Shown: positions 34,601-45,381 of the stretch, piece after piece
How positions within the stretch are numbered: the stretch's first letter is position 1
How the letters are laid out: each line of letters opens with the position of its first letter
NCBI GenBank assembly: GCA_015680685.1
Contig: MNCI01015841.1
Span: 91,741-155,740, forward strand
Length of the DNA: 64,000 nucleotides
Source of the DNA: Gnetum montanum
Taxonomy: Eukaryota; Streptophyta; Gnetopsida; Gnetales; Gnetaceae
Reading direction: 5' to 3'
Position numbers and translations under genes: made by a program
The notes under the pieces: generated by a model
Database searches by the model: none
Seen by the model: the letters and a program-made list of their open reading frames with translations, nothing else
Told to the model about the DNA's origin: nothing

Positions 34601-35459
34601 GTAGGCTCTAAACTAAAAAAACACAACGTTGAGCCTATATGACCTGATTATGACTTCGACTGCACACCATGAGGCTTTGGTTCACATGTTAATGACAATT
34701 ATAGTTGATGAGAACATGCAAGCAGAAGAAAAAGCAATCCACTTAGTTATGCTTCCTTCTATGCCTGCAGAACCAAATCCATCCCAACTAACTTTTTATG
34801 ATGATTCCATTAGGGAAGACCCTAAAAAGGGTTAGGTGACTACAGTGCCTCTTTTGATCACAATTCAGGTCAGCCAACACAAGATTTAAAGGGTACACAT
34901 TGATGATGGAGCTGCTACAAACGTCATCCCATTCCCTATAGTGGATAAGCTAGGTTTGGTAGACCAGATCAGACTCACGATGACGTTATGCTTAAAGTCA
35001 TTCAACGAGGCATGGGTCATGGTGAAAGGCACTATCCACATTGATTTTGTGGTAGGGAACTAGTTCCCCATGAATGTAACGTTTATCATGGTGGAAGAGA
35101 TGCCTGGGTTTAACCTGATCTTGGGGAGGTCATGGTTAGCATAACTTAGAGTAGTCTCTTCGCCCATACATTAGGAGATCCATCTACCCTACGTAGGTAG
35201 GGAGGTGGTAATTCACGAAGATGAGGTGGAAATGCAAGCAATCAATAACGTAGACATGGAACAAGGCTCGGAGGTCATAACCTCTGAGAGTCAGACACCT
35301 ATCTCTGTAGATACTAATGGTTTAGCGAAAGGTCTGGCCCAGCACGCTGGCTTAGAGAATGAAAATGCATGGACTGAGTTGCCCTTCCAAGTGGAGGACA
35401 ATGATGTAGACGAATGCCTTAGCAAAGCGTGTTGGCCTTACACCTCGCCCAATCCATGA
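31678..35459 (+). pseudogene. Gag-protease of element A
   Basis: Start ATG at 31678, aligned with the element B frame start. A Pro/Ser/Thr-rich N-terminal region follows to about 32510, then a retrotransposon Gag domain (32920-33147 and on, with FTKYNGEGDPNSHL, ALDWYHALP and FIMRFKYNL). A Lys/Asn-rich basic linker comes next, then a knuckle-like region and the block MALKDDIQRMIDQGKL at 33903. Two or three PFVLRVP-type motifs lie near 34090-34250. The protease region has IDDGAATNVIPF at about 34900 (DGA in place of DSG/DTG) and FNLILGRSWL near 35110. It ends at TGA 35457-35459 after WTELPFQVEDND. About ten stops and one frameshift are visible. The frame does not run into RT: an antisense gene and two repeat arrays intervene. 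Confidence 0.8.
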
Positions 35460-35617
35460 CGAGTCCGAAAGCAGTTACACATAGCATAGAAACCCCACTG
35501 CTTCCTGCCTAGTTAACATCCTTTGTACATTTATGACTTATTGGCTTTGCATTCATCCATCTATGCTAGCTACACCAACTTACTTTTCTTAAAACTGTTG
35601 ACATACCTTCTATTTAT

Positions 35618-35862
35618 GCCATGGCCCAAAATGGCCTAAAACTATATCCCACCATGGCCCGAAATGGCCTAAAACTATATCCCACCATGGCCTGAAATGG
35701 CCTAAAATTAACCATGGCCTGAAATGGCCTAAAATTAGCCATGGCCCGAAATGGCCTAAAACTATATCGCACCATGGCCTGAAATGACCTAAAACTAGCC
35801 ATGGCTCGAAATGGCCTAAAACTATACCATCACCTCATGGCCCAAAATGGCCTAAAACTAAA
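35618..35862. repeat. Hairpin array 1 of element A (after protease)
   Basis: Eight units of 25-35 bp with core catggcccgaaatggcctaa. On the minus strand the core reads GGCC-ATTTCG-GGCC followed by CATGG, a 4-bp stem with a 6-base loop. Element B has nearly the same core at the equivalent place (54365-54450). The array separates gag-protease from the 3' end of the antisense gene. Confidence 0.85.
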
Positions 35863-36023
35863 AGAAAAAACATAGAAACCGATCACATAGATAACATACG
35901 TAACGCATAAACTAGAGTAGCAACAATCTTGTCATAATCCATTTTTCATTCAAAACTTCATTTAGACAATGTTTGCAATAGTTTTACAAAAATATAAAAA
36001 TACAAAAATCAAAAGCCCTACTG

Positions 36024-39000
36024 TCATACGTCATCTTCCCCTGCATCATTTCCCTCTGCATCGCCTTCTTTTGCATCATCATTTTTGTCCTCTAGTGGCC
36101 TTGCTTCTTCATCCATAATCTGCACCATAAACATGAAGTAGTCATCTAAAGTTACACATAACGGCTAGAAAAACATAAACTGTTGCATCGCAGAAAGTGA
36201 CTAACTTGAGATAGCCCTGCGTCTGTCTCGAGGGGTATGCAATCCAATTTGATCCCAAGGTGGTGCCAGACCTCCTCCTATGTAATATTTGCCCAATGTC
36301 TATCGTTGGGTTCAACATTTTCTGTAGCTTTCTTCTTTTCAATGGCCATCCATCTTGGCGGTCCCGGAGAAAAGGAGGCAGTGGTGGTCTCACCTATGGG
36401 AAGATTCACTTCTTGCTCAGGTGACTTAGTGATCATCACTTGCTGCATGAACTTTTTGTAGGCCTCAGAAGCACCAATGGCATCCAGGAATGCTTCATGA
36501 GTATACAACTTTACTGAAGCATCTTGGTATAGTTTGTGATAGGTGGCACGTTCTAGTTTATACATGTGCTTATGATTTTTCTGGGACTGCCCCCACTCGT
36601 AAAATCTAGTGCTATAATCCTTCCAATCTTGGTTCTTCTAAGCCAACAAGTCCATCTGCATCCATTGTTGAATTATCTCTCAGGTGGTTTCATTGTTGCA
36701 TCGCACAACCGTCCAATATCTTGCATAATCAATGACGGCCATGCTCCAATTGGCATCATTGGTATGGCGGGCTAGGAGGAACTTGTTCCTTGAATGGAGG
36801 TCTCCCACCTCAATAGTTAGATTGGCCATTTCGCTCTCTAACCTTTGGACTTGTTTCCACTGGTCTTCATTCATGTGCCTACACTCCCATAAGGAGCATG
36901 CTGAGTGTAACGCACATTTGCTAGCCTCGTCATATATGTGATGAGGCACCTCGGTAACTTTAGGTGGGCATGTAGGCACGACGTCCACATTTACTACTTG
37001 TTTTGGGTCCCACTTGAGGTGAGAGGCTATTATCACACATAAAAGCGCATTAGTCATAGTAGCATAGCAAAGTTTGACAACTCAAGAAGTCTAGTGTAGT
37101 AAACTAAAAGGCTAGCGGAGCCACTTTACTTATCCACTTTTGGATCGACCTATTTGAGACGGCCGATCATGTCATTGAGAAACCCCTGCATGAACATAAG
37201 CTTGTCTGGGGTCTCGACCCATGGTTCCAGATGGATCAAGGAAGGTCCTACACTATCAACAGCAGTGTCTACCATATAACCAACCATGTCAGTCATGACC
37301 AAGATGTACTACAATAAAGCTAGTGGGTAACACAAACGACAGTGTAAAGGCTCCTACCTAGCAAACCCTTAGGGATGATAGCACCGGGGGGGGGTTGCCC
37401 ATCAACATACTATTGAATATACGATCAAACTCACTAGCATCTAGTTTTAGCTCCCCTCCTTGCTGGCTTAACACTATGGTAGCACCCTCCATGTTCATCT
37501 GCTCCTCTGATGTTGAAATGTACTCAACGAAAGGATCATCAACAGAGGTTCCTTCCTCGTTGACATGGGCTTTCTTTTTATTCACTGGGGCCTTTCTTTT
37601 TAAGGCACTAGTATCCTCCTCATTAGTGGGGTAATCCTCCTCATTGGCTAAAATGTCCCCCTCATTGACAGGGGCATTTTCTTTATCGATAGGTGCCCCT
37701 TCCTTTGTGGTAGGGGACCTTTCTCTCTTGACCAGGGCCCTTCCCTCTATGGCTGGGGCCCCCATGTCTTTGTTAGCCTCCCTTGTTTTGGGGGTCGACA
37801 CCTCTTCCTTGCCTTCTTCTTCTTCTTCTTCTTCCTTTGATAGCAAAGTAAGTTCACATTAGGCCATAGCTTATTAACTCAAAATTGATGCTACATTATG
37901 CTACGCTACCTAATGGAGCATAGCGTAGCAAGCATTAACCAAATAAGTGAAGAAACAAACAAAACAACAAAAGAATTTACCAATGGGGGGCTGTATCCTG
38001 CATAGCTTGAACCGTAATGTCCACCCATCTTCTTCTTTCGTATGGGAAAGCTCCTCAGCTGGATGAGACCTCTTTTGCAGTAACTTGGTGGCCATCGTCT
38101 TTCCAATAAGGCATTTCCCATGTGATATGCTACCCATAGTAGCAGGGGGTGCCTCTTCCACACTTTCTTGGCCACGAAAGTTGCGGGCCACTCGATCCTT
38201 AGTCGTCATGGAAAATGACTCCCAAATTACTTCTAGGGGATCCTGGGCTCAGGTGGTCTAGAAGACTTGGCAGATCCATGGTTTGAAAATCTGGTTACGA
38301 TCTTGCATAACCTAGACTCCGTTCTCACGAACCACCACGAATTTCGTGAAATGCCACAAGCAAGCTACATAAAAGGCATGATGCACATTAAAATGGGACT
38401 CATGCTTCTTATGAAGTTTGACCATTTTAGCTTGCAGGCCTTTTGCAGAGATGGCTAGCCCAGTTGTAACAGGCCCCCTCTTCCATGACCTCCCTCATCA
38501 CCCAAGCTTGCTCAATCCCAATGATCTTTCCTTGGGAAAGTAGCTTGGGGAAAGAATGGGCATGGAAGATGGGGTAAATGTCTTTTTCTGCTTTTAGCTT
38601 CGCTTTTTCCATAAGGATTTCCTTTCACCCTTTTGCCACCCCTAGCCACTCTTCAATGTCCCTTTGATGGTTCGCCTCTTTTTTGGTCTTTGCCCCCACA
38701 GGGAGACCATCAGCAGGGACACCGAAGAGGTCCACAAATAGTTGGTCATTGATTTCAAGGACCACCAGCACACTGTGCACATGTGTGCAAAAGCGGTCTA
38801 GCTTTTTAGAAAATGAGTTGGCTAGGGCTAGCATCTCAGTAGCAGGGACGCTTGGGTTCACAGCCAGGAATAGGTCCATGAATCCAACATTCTAAATGTG
38901 GTTGGTCAGCGATTCTAGGGCCTTGTTACAAAGCCAACGTTGAGTCTGATCTACCTCCCTATAATTGAAGTAGATGTTGGCCGCATGATGCCTAGAGGTG

Positions 39001-40664
39001 ATCACCATCACCTCCTCGGACTTCTTCGTTGCTGTAGCAGTTTGCACAAAGGAAAATGAAAAAACTTAGATAAAAGTAGAAATTGCATAAAAATAGGAGC
39101 AACACTTGAACATGCAAGCAACTCACTGTTTAGCTTACCAGGTTTAAATGGTGATGGTAATGGTAGAAGATCCACCAATACATCTTCAATGGTGATCAGC
39201 CTAAGGGATTCCCAATCCCCATCCAACCAACCAAACTCCTTGCATCTGTCGTAGAGCTAGGAGTACCGGGTTAGGTAGGTTTGTTCCTCACCCCCGCATT
39301 GACCTATCACACTTGTATGCATATTCTCAGTAGAAGAAAACTCCCGCAGTTCCATCTGTGCCAAGGTCAACACTTCCATTTCACCTTGAAGTCCATTCTT
39401 GTTGAAAAAAACTTGGTAAAAAAACATGGTGTTAACATTCGCCTAGCGTAGCAGGTGTTGCATAGCGTAGTGGAATATGTTTACAGAACTCACCCACTGG
39501 CACAGTAAACAGTTCCTGGTGGGTTTTGAAAACAAGTCCCCATGTGGCGTGTAATAAACAAAGTGTTGTACAGATGGTAGCAATTGTATTCGAGCATCTC
39601 CCAAACCCAAGCTAGAAGCCTCAAATTTTTTTGGCGCTGACTGGATCCTTCTCCCTGCCTGCTCCTAATTGCTCCATCTGTCAAAAATCTCAGAATACCC
39701 CGATTTGCCCTAGGCAGTAGGGTTTTTGTTATTGTAGCTGTTACCTCCTCTGATAAGTGTGACCAAATGATCACATTGAAGTGCTAGAGGAGATATTGTA
39801 CGAAGTCCTGTTCGCCTTCCCAGAACCAAACTGCCTATTGCCCTGCACGCGCATGGGGCAGAGGAACATTGGCCACTAGTTCGCTTAGGTAGTACAGGAC
39901 CCCTACGATCTCTAGGACAATTAAGATTGGCCTTAGCATCACCCTACATAACACAACGGCAAACATTAATAGCATGTTCCAATGGAGTTCGCATATAACA
40001 TAGCAGGATTGGTAGTTAGCAAATAGCGTAGCATAATTCTTCCCTTGCATGTAGCGTAGCAAAAGCATAGAGGCAATAACGTAATAGAACTAGCATAGCG
40101 TAGCAACAAAAAATTTAATGTGAATTGAAAAAAAAAAGAATTCAATGCGCTGTAGCCATTTCAAAAAATCTTCTGCCTAACCAAAACGATTTGCATTTCA
40201 CTGCGATAGACACGTGTTATGCTATCAAATCGTACGCATGGCCAAACCCTCCTGAGGATCATATGCTACGCTATTTGCATGTTGAGTTGCCAGAATTGCC
40301 TAAGCTTCTGTGGCAAGGTAGCCATGGCAACGGCATTCTCGGCAGCACTGCATGCAACCTTAGCATAGCGTCTGTACACTGTCATGGCCAAATCGGCAAT
40401 AGCAGTGGTGTAACGGAAAAAATAACAACAAAAACGATAACATGAAACGCAAATTCCAAGACAAAAATCATATAAAAAAAATCAGAGAAAGCAGAAGCAA
40501 TAGCAGCAGCATAGAAAAACAAAAAATAGCATAGCAACTTACCAGGCCAATGGGGTCTCCTCTCGCACTACAATGCACGCCTGCGACACAGGCCCCAGAG
40601 TCTCCTTCACTTCGTCCACCTTGGCAAGTGTTAGGTGTTTGCATTCTCTCTTGGGAGCCATCAT
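36024..40664 (-). pseudogene. Antisense accessory gene of element A (degenerate HAD/FCP1-like plus coiled coil)
   Basis: Intron-containing gene on the strand opposite to gag and pol. Exons inferred by comparison with element B and splice sites: 40543-40664 (MAPKRECKHLTLAK, donor gtaagt), 39494-39944, 39139 to about 39420, 37982-39031, about 37380-37846 (acidic and repetitive), 37130-37308, about 36210-37026, and 36024-36119 (acidic tail ending in TGA). Exon 2 reads RPILIVLEIVGVL and NVIIWSHLSE, resembling the first two motifs of FCP1/NIF-type HAD phosphatases, but the DxD nucleophile pair is ExV. Exon 4 contains VDLFGVPADGLPV and CYNWASHL, and I do not recognise its fold. Exon 7 is Lys/Glu-rich and coiled-coil-like. 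A few stops make this copy a pseudogene. The introns survive because the element's genomic RNA carries them in antisense. Function unknown. Confidence 0.7.
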
Positions 40665-40929
40665 TTCGGTTGCCAATTCTTCCTTGGATGCTACGCTAAA
40701 TCACCTTACTCTTAGTTAGCAGAATCGCTCTATGCTCTGAATGAAAGCTCTGTGCTGTTATGGTGAAAAGGACAAGTTTATTGGGGGTAAACCCTTATTT
40801 ATAGCTAAAAATGGTGAAAGGAAACCTACCATTTTCTCTCCTCAATTAATGTGGGACATGCTATACAGCGTAGCACTTCCCCATAGCATAGTGACACTGT
40901 TCACATTATGGCAGGTGGACCCTACCGAA

Positions 40930-41175
40930 AGCTTTGACCCACCTTAAACTAGCCATTTGCCTTTATAGCTTTAACGAGTTAACAGTCCGTAAAGACCTTA
41001 AACTAGCAGTTCTAATGCGTAGCTTCTATCTCGTTAGCAGTCCGCAAACACCTTAAACTAATAGTTTTAATTAGAAAATTCAACTCGTTAGCAGTCTGCA
41101 AAGACCTTAAACTAGTAGTTTTACGCTTCTTCCTTAAGGCGGTCTGTATGACCTTAAACTGGCAAGGTACAAATT
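40930..41175. repeat. Hairpin array 2 of element A (before RT)
   Basis: Five or six units of about 30-60 bp, each ending gaccttaaactag or a variant, with AGTCCG/AGTCTG about 10 bases earlier. On the minus strand each starts AGTTTAAGGTC with GACT or GACC 6 bases on, giving a short stem. It lies just upstream (5') of the antisense gene and just before pol. Confidence 0.75.
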
Positions 41176-41269
41176 CTGTATCATGCTTTATGATTATTTC
41201 AACTGTTCACATCTTATTACTGCTTTAAAAATGCTTACTATGCACTGTTGCTACAAACATGTATCCCTT

Positions 41270-41453
41270 GACTAGGAATTCATCTCATTGTGGTAGGTTG
41301 AACAAGAATGGCAATGCACCTTGATCTTTCTTCACCTCTAGCTTTAACAGGTCCACACGGTGAGCTTGTAAGACAACTAAACCCCAAGTCAATAGACTGG
41401 GGATCATCTGCAAAAAGCACTATAACATCCTTAGAAACATCCCCAGACTAGCT
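41270..41453 (+). pseudogene. Possible start of pol, element A
   Basis: A plus frame with LALTGPHGELVRQLN is weakly like the element B stretch IIDGPYGKIARD upstream of RT. It ends at the single N at 41454. The match is short, so identification is tentative. Confidence 0.3.
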
Positions 41454-41454
41454 N

Positions 41455-42222
41455 TTTCTGATGAACTGTACCCTACCTTGTAACCTGTGTAATTCTTTAA
41501 GGTTTGTAGGTGGTGCTAGATTAACGATGGCCTTGACTTTGTTAGGGTCTACTCATATTCCAGCCTCTAATACTACAAACCCTAACATGCATTCGGTTCT
41601 CACCCCGAAGACATATTTTTTTAGGTTAAAGCGTAAATCATGCATTTGGAAATGCTTGAGAACTACATCTAGATCGTTGGGATGATCAGTGGCCTATTTA
41701 GATTTGACCGCTATGTCATCCACGTAGTCGTTCAGCGTTTCTACGATGTAGTCACTAAAGATGTATGTCATGGCTCTCTGGTAGGTTGCCCCAGAATTTT
41801 TGAGCCCAAAGGACATCATAGTATAACAGAAAGTCCCCCATGGGGTCATGAAGGTTGTTGTTAACTGATGCTCTGGGTTAATGCAAATTTGGTTGTAGTC
41901 GAGGAAATCATCCATAAAGGATAGCAGAGCATGACTAGCCATAGTGTTGATGAGTTGATCGATACTCAGTAGTGGAAAATCATCTTTGATCATTGCCTTG
42001 TTCAGATCTCGGAAGTCTATACAAATATGTATTCCTCCCATTTTCTTAGAAACTAAAATGATGTTTGACACCCACTCTGAGTAATCAACTACCCGGATGA
42101 AACCATCCTGATAGAGCTTGGTTATTTCATCTCGTACGGCTAGTGCGATCTCTGGTTTAACCTTGCGAGCCTTCTGCTTAACTACTTTCATCCACGGATC
42201 TCAGACAATAGTGTGTTGTATG
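41455..42222 (-). pseudogene. Reverse transcriptase of element A, in inverted orientation
   Basis: A 768-bp block bounded by single Ns encodes RT on the minus strand while the rest of element A pol is on plus. The frame at 41694-42191 reads KQKARKVKPEIALAVRDEI, ICIDFRDLNKAMIKDDFPL, FMDDFLDYNQI, TTFMTPWGTF, SFGLKNSGATYQRAM and YVDDIAVKSK, so the catalytic YVDD is present. The following part (to 41455) ends in a LQGRVQFIR block, whose natural continuation is KLRPMQHLL just right of 42223. This suggests a misoriented contig, with about eight codons missing at the join. Confidence 0.85.
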
Positions 42223-42223
42223 N

Positions 42224-42555
42224 CAAGTTACGCCCCATGCAACATCTACTGAAGAAGGGGATTAACTTCGAATGGACAACACAATGCCAACAAGCCTTTG
42301 ATGATCTGAAGAAAGAGCTTTTACACCTCCCGATTGTGTACCCACCATAGAGAGATAAGCCTTTCTTTGTCTACCTTGCCACCTCAGACACGTCTATCGC
42401 AGCACTATTATGTCAGAGACGAGATGACAGCTCTAACATTCTAGTGTATTATCTAAGTCATGCATTGATAGCGTATGAGGCAAAATACAATGAGATGGAG
42501 AGAAACTACCTTGCTCTAATCTTTGCATTAAAAAAATGGAGGCATTATCTATTTC
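42224..42555 (+). pseudogene. RT connection and RNase H start, element A
   Basis: The plus frame reads KLRPMQHLLKKGINFEW, CQQAFDDLKKELLHLP, FFVYLATSDTSIAALL and VYYLSHALIAYEAKYNEMER, followed by LALIFALKKWRHYLFHS. It is one stop (in place of Gln) from being open. The usual FDASD of Gypsy RNase H is YLATSD here. The frame is cut at 42555-42560 by the insertion of element B and resumes at 60836. Confidence 0.85.
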
Positions 42556-42560
42556 ATAGT
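42556..42560. other. Target-site duplication of element B, left
   Basis: ATAGT lies directly before the LTR terminus TGTACC; the right side has ATAGC at 60836-60840. One transition separates them. Both sit at the interrupted codon of the element A RNase H frame. Confidence 0.85.
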
Positions 42561-43757
42561 TGTACCGTCCGAAATCGTCGGTCTTCGGCTGGAAAGAAAC
42601 AGGGACCGTGGGATCACCGGACACGCATAGAAGACCCTACCTTCACCTAAGGGTGAGCTAGAATGAATGAAGGTAGAGTACCTTGGGTGGTCCGCATGTG
42701 GATCAGACAAGGATTTCCCCGAACGTACACCGAAGTGTTATACGCTGGGTTATACGTAAACGGCGTAACAAGCGTAAATCAGAGCGTAAACAGCGTAATT
42801 GATGCAAACAGAGCGTAAACGTAAATAAGTGTAAACAGAATACACGCAACAATTAATGCAAACTATAAAAAATTTTGGGAAGAAAATGTAACAATGGCAT
42901 TAGAGAATGAGAGTACAATGCACCGGTCTAACGCAGTTGTGACTGGAACACAAGGCAGACGAAAAGCCCCGGTGGATGCAAGGGTGACTATGGGCTGGTT
43001 CACATTGTAGGCACAGCATAGAGGCTATATGCTCAGCATACAAGGTTGTCCAGTGTAAAAGGTTTCTACTCTAGTTTTCAGCGTCTCTACTCTCTTGTTT
43101 TCTCTGGGATTTTTGCCAACCGACCTGGATCTAATGGAAAATTGGGGCTTTTATATAGGTTTTGACGCTATTTTCGAGTTGGGAGACACGTGGCACGTTG
43201 ACCGGGTGCAAAAGAGTAAAATTTATAAGTGTACAATATGTTACATTTGCTAAGCATATACGTTGGGCGTATACGCTGTGTCTGGTGAGCGTATACGCTC
43301 GGCGTATACGCTGGATGTGCTGGGTGTATGCGAGCTTGGGTAGAGATGCTGGATGCTGGGCGTATACGCCAGAGTGTATACACTGATGGTTGTTGGGGGT
43401 ATACGCTAGAGCGTATAAGCTAATGGTTGCTGCCTTATGCCAAATATTTCTATGCAGTGCTGTTTCCATGTTGCCTTCAGGTATTTCATGTCGGGCGTAT
43501 ACATTGGTTGCACCTGCTGAGCGTACATGTGAGGCATGTACGCTGGGCATATACGCTGGGAACTGGAGCATATACGCTGGGCGTATACGCTGGAAATGTT
43601 AACTTGGGTGTATACGCTGAGACTGCATACTTAGTAAAAATTATCTTGATCTCCAAAGTTTCCATGTGTGACACTAGATGTAACTGTGATCGTCTGTGGG
43701 TCCTAGGGACCTGCTTCTTGTTGGAGAAGTACCAAGCTCAAAATTTTTGGTGTTTCA
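42561..43757 (-). repeat. 3' LTR of element B
   Basis: 1197 bp. On the plus strand it starts TGTACC and ends TTTCA (TGAAACACC on the element strand). It matches 59640-60835 along its length. Two word-rich zones hold GCGTAAAC-type motifs (42730-42840) and GCGTATACGC palindromes (43255-43615). Frames running through the palindromes on both strands are artefacts of the repeats. Confidence 0.93.
43148..43157 (-). promoter_or_regulatory. TATA box, 3' LTR of element B
   Basis: TATATAAAAG on the minus strand, followed by CCCC. The 5' LTR has the equivalent TATAAAAG at 60227-60234. The palindromes lie upstream of it on the element strand, which puts them in the LTR promoter region (U3). Confidence 0.7.
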
Positions 43758-43760
43758 TTG

Positions 43761-43770
43761 GCCCCTCTTT
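43761..43770 (-). promoter_or_regulatory. Polypurine tract, element B
   Basis: On the minus strand AAAGAGGGGC is followed by CAA and then the LTR start TGAAACACC. This is the standard position for the plus-strand primer. Confidence 0.75.
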
Positions 43771-44879
43771 GTTGACACTTGAAGGAATCGACCCGAGAAG
43801 TGCCGACAAAGAAGTGCAAAACACCACAAGCAACTCGATAGAGACTTTGTCCGTTGCCACTTGACTGAACATTATCGCACCGTGTTCAATAGTACATGGG
43901 ATTGAGAGACGTAAACTTTGTATCTAGATGGGGAAATGGAGATTGTAGGGATTAGGAAGTGCCCAAGGGATTGTGGTTGGTAAAGGGGATGGTCTAGTGT
44001 GTGTCATGCTGATCCTTGTCAATAGCCATTATTTAGCAGACTTGGAATCCAGACATGTGATGTGCGTCCTTTGGCGGAACAAGACTCTTGGTTAGTGTTC
44101 AAGAGAACTTGTTGGCAAGACCAAAGCCACGGGAGGATGTGTTACATTCTTTGGAGGAACAGGGCCCTTGTTTAGTGTTTAGGGGGAACTTGTTGGTGGA
44201 GAGCCAAAGCCATGTGATCATGTGTTGCATTATTTGGAGGAACAGGGCCCTTCGTTTAGGGAAACCTGTTGGCGGAGAGCTAAAGTCATGCAACTGGATG
44301 CTTCTTGACTATTTTTGACATGAGTACTTGGTTTCGAGACAACTGCCTTCCTACTTGGGGCTTATATGGGATGTGCCAAGGGTCTTTCTTTTTTTTTGAA
44401 AGGAGCTTTGCTTTGATCTTGTACTCATGCTCAAGTGCTATGCTATGTGTTGCAACTGTTTTAAAGTGTTGCAGTGTGCAATAGCATGTTTAAAGTTTTG
44501 GGTGTATTGGGTGTATCAGAGGTGTGGCTGAGTAGAGTGTGTCAGTGAACAGATAGAGAATGTATCGGGGAATGGGGATGTACTAGTAAATGGTTTGATT
44601 CAATCTTGCCATGTGTGCTGTGGATAGTATCCCACCTTGCTGCTTATGATGGAATGCATTCTTGTGCGAAGACCTCTGGGTGTCATCCTGCAAACACAAC
44701 TCCAAGGAGACAAGAAAACCATGAGTGAATAAGCGAGCTTAGACTTAAACAGCTACAGATGGAACAAAGACACTAGAGGAGATTCTATGCACTGTGTATG
44801 AATGGCAGCGACATTGATAGGATCGTTCGATGGCGAGCAATGCAGTGATTCTGATGAATGAACGTGGCCGCAGATTGAG
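43771..44879 (-). other. 3' untranslated region of element B
   Basis: Between array 3 and the polypurine tract. No protein was recognised. At 44060-44300 there are three direct repeats of about 81 bp, marked by ggaac at 44076, 44156 and 44238 with the word cagggcccttg. The short frames here are repeats of that array. Confidence 0.6.
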
Positions 44880-44884
44880 GAGCT

Positions 44885-45365
44885 AGAGATGAACTTGCTC
44901 GTTTATAGTCTTAGCGGACTATCATGGGTTAGTTTTATGTCATAACCTATTGGACATTGCCCGTTTAGCGTCGTGGCGGATGTTACGTTACCAGTTTCTA
45001 GTCTTAGCGGACCATGAAGAGGGAAACCAGTTTATAGTCTTAGCGGACTCTGGTGAATGCAACTGTGGCAGTTTACTATCATGCCAGACGGATGCTAGTT
45101 TATCATCATTGCGGACACTGTGTGGTATCAGTTTATCGTNCCAGACGGATGCTAGTTTATCATCATTGCGGACACTGTGTGGTATCAGTTTATCGTCATG
45201 ATGCCAGGACTAGCTGTGGTATCAGTTTATTGTCATGATTCCAGGACGATTCTATGGTATCAGTTTTAAGTCATGATCCAGGACTATTTTGTGATATCAG
45301 TTTATCATCATGATTCCAGGACGAGCTATGGTATCAGTTTATAGTCGTGACCCCAGGACTCACAT
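44885..45365. repeat. Hairpin array 3 of element B (after integrase)
   Basis: About a dozen units of 25-45 bp start agtttatagtcttagcggac or agtttatcgtcatgatgcca. The best units form TAGTC-TTAGCG-GACTA stems. A single N at 45140 has about 56 bp repeated exactly on both sides, so part of the array length is an assembly artefact. Confidence 0.8.
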
Positions 45366-45381
45366 GTACCTGAGCTTGTAC

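Larger units (their letters stand above)
29641..42560 (+). mobile_element. Giant Tat/Ogre-like Gypsy element A, 5' part
   Basis: LTR, primer-binding site, gag-protease, hairpin array, antisense accessory gene, second array and the start of pol follow in order. The element resumes at 60836 after the insertion of element B. Without B it is at least 16 kb in this window, and its 3' LTR lies outside. The second RNase H in the 3' part supports the Tat/Ogre branch. Coding parts carry many stops, mostly TAG. Confidence 0.85.

Noticed and set aside
35614-35802. Frame encoding repeated SFRPFRAMVGY
   Set aside because: It is a translation of hairpin array 1 with variable unit length; no gene context.
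43131-43674. Reading frames on both strands through the LTR palindrome zone (rich in YAQRI/RIRW-like words)
   Set aside because: They only translate GCGTATACGC repeats, occur in the LTRs, and differ in unit number between the two LTRs.
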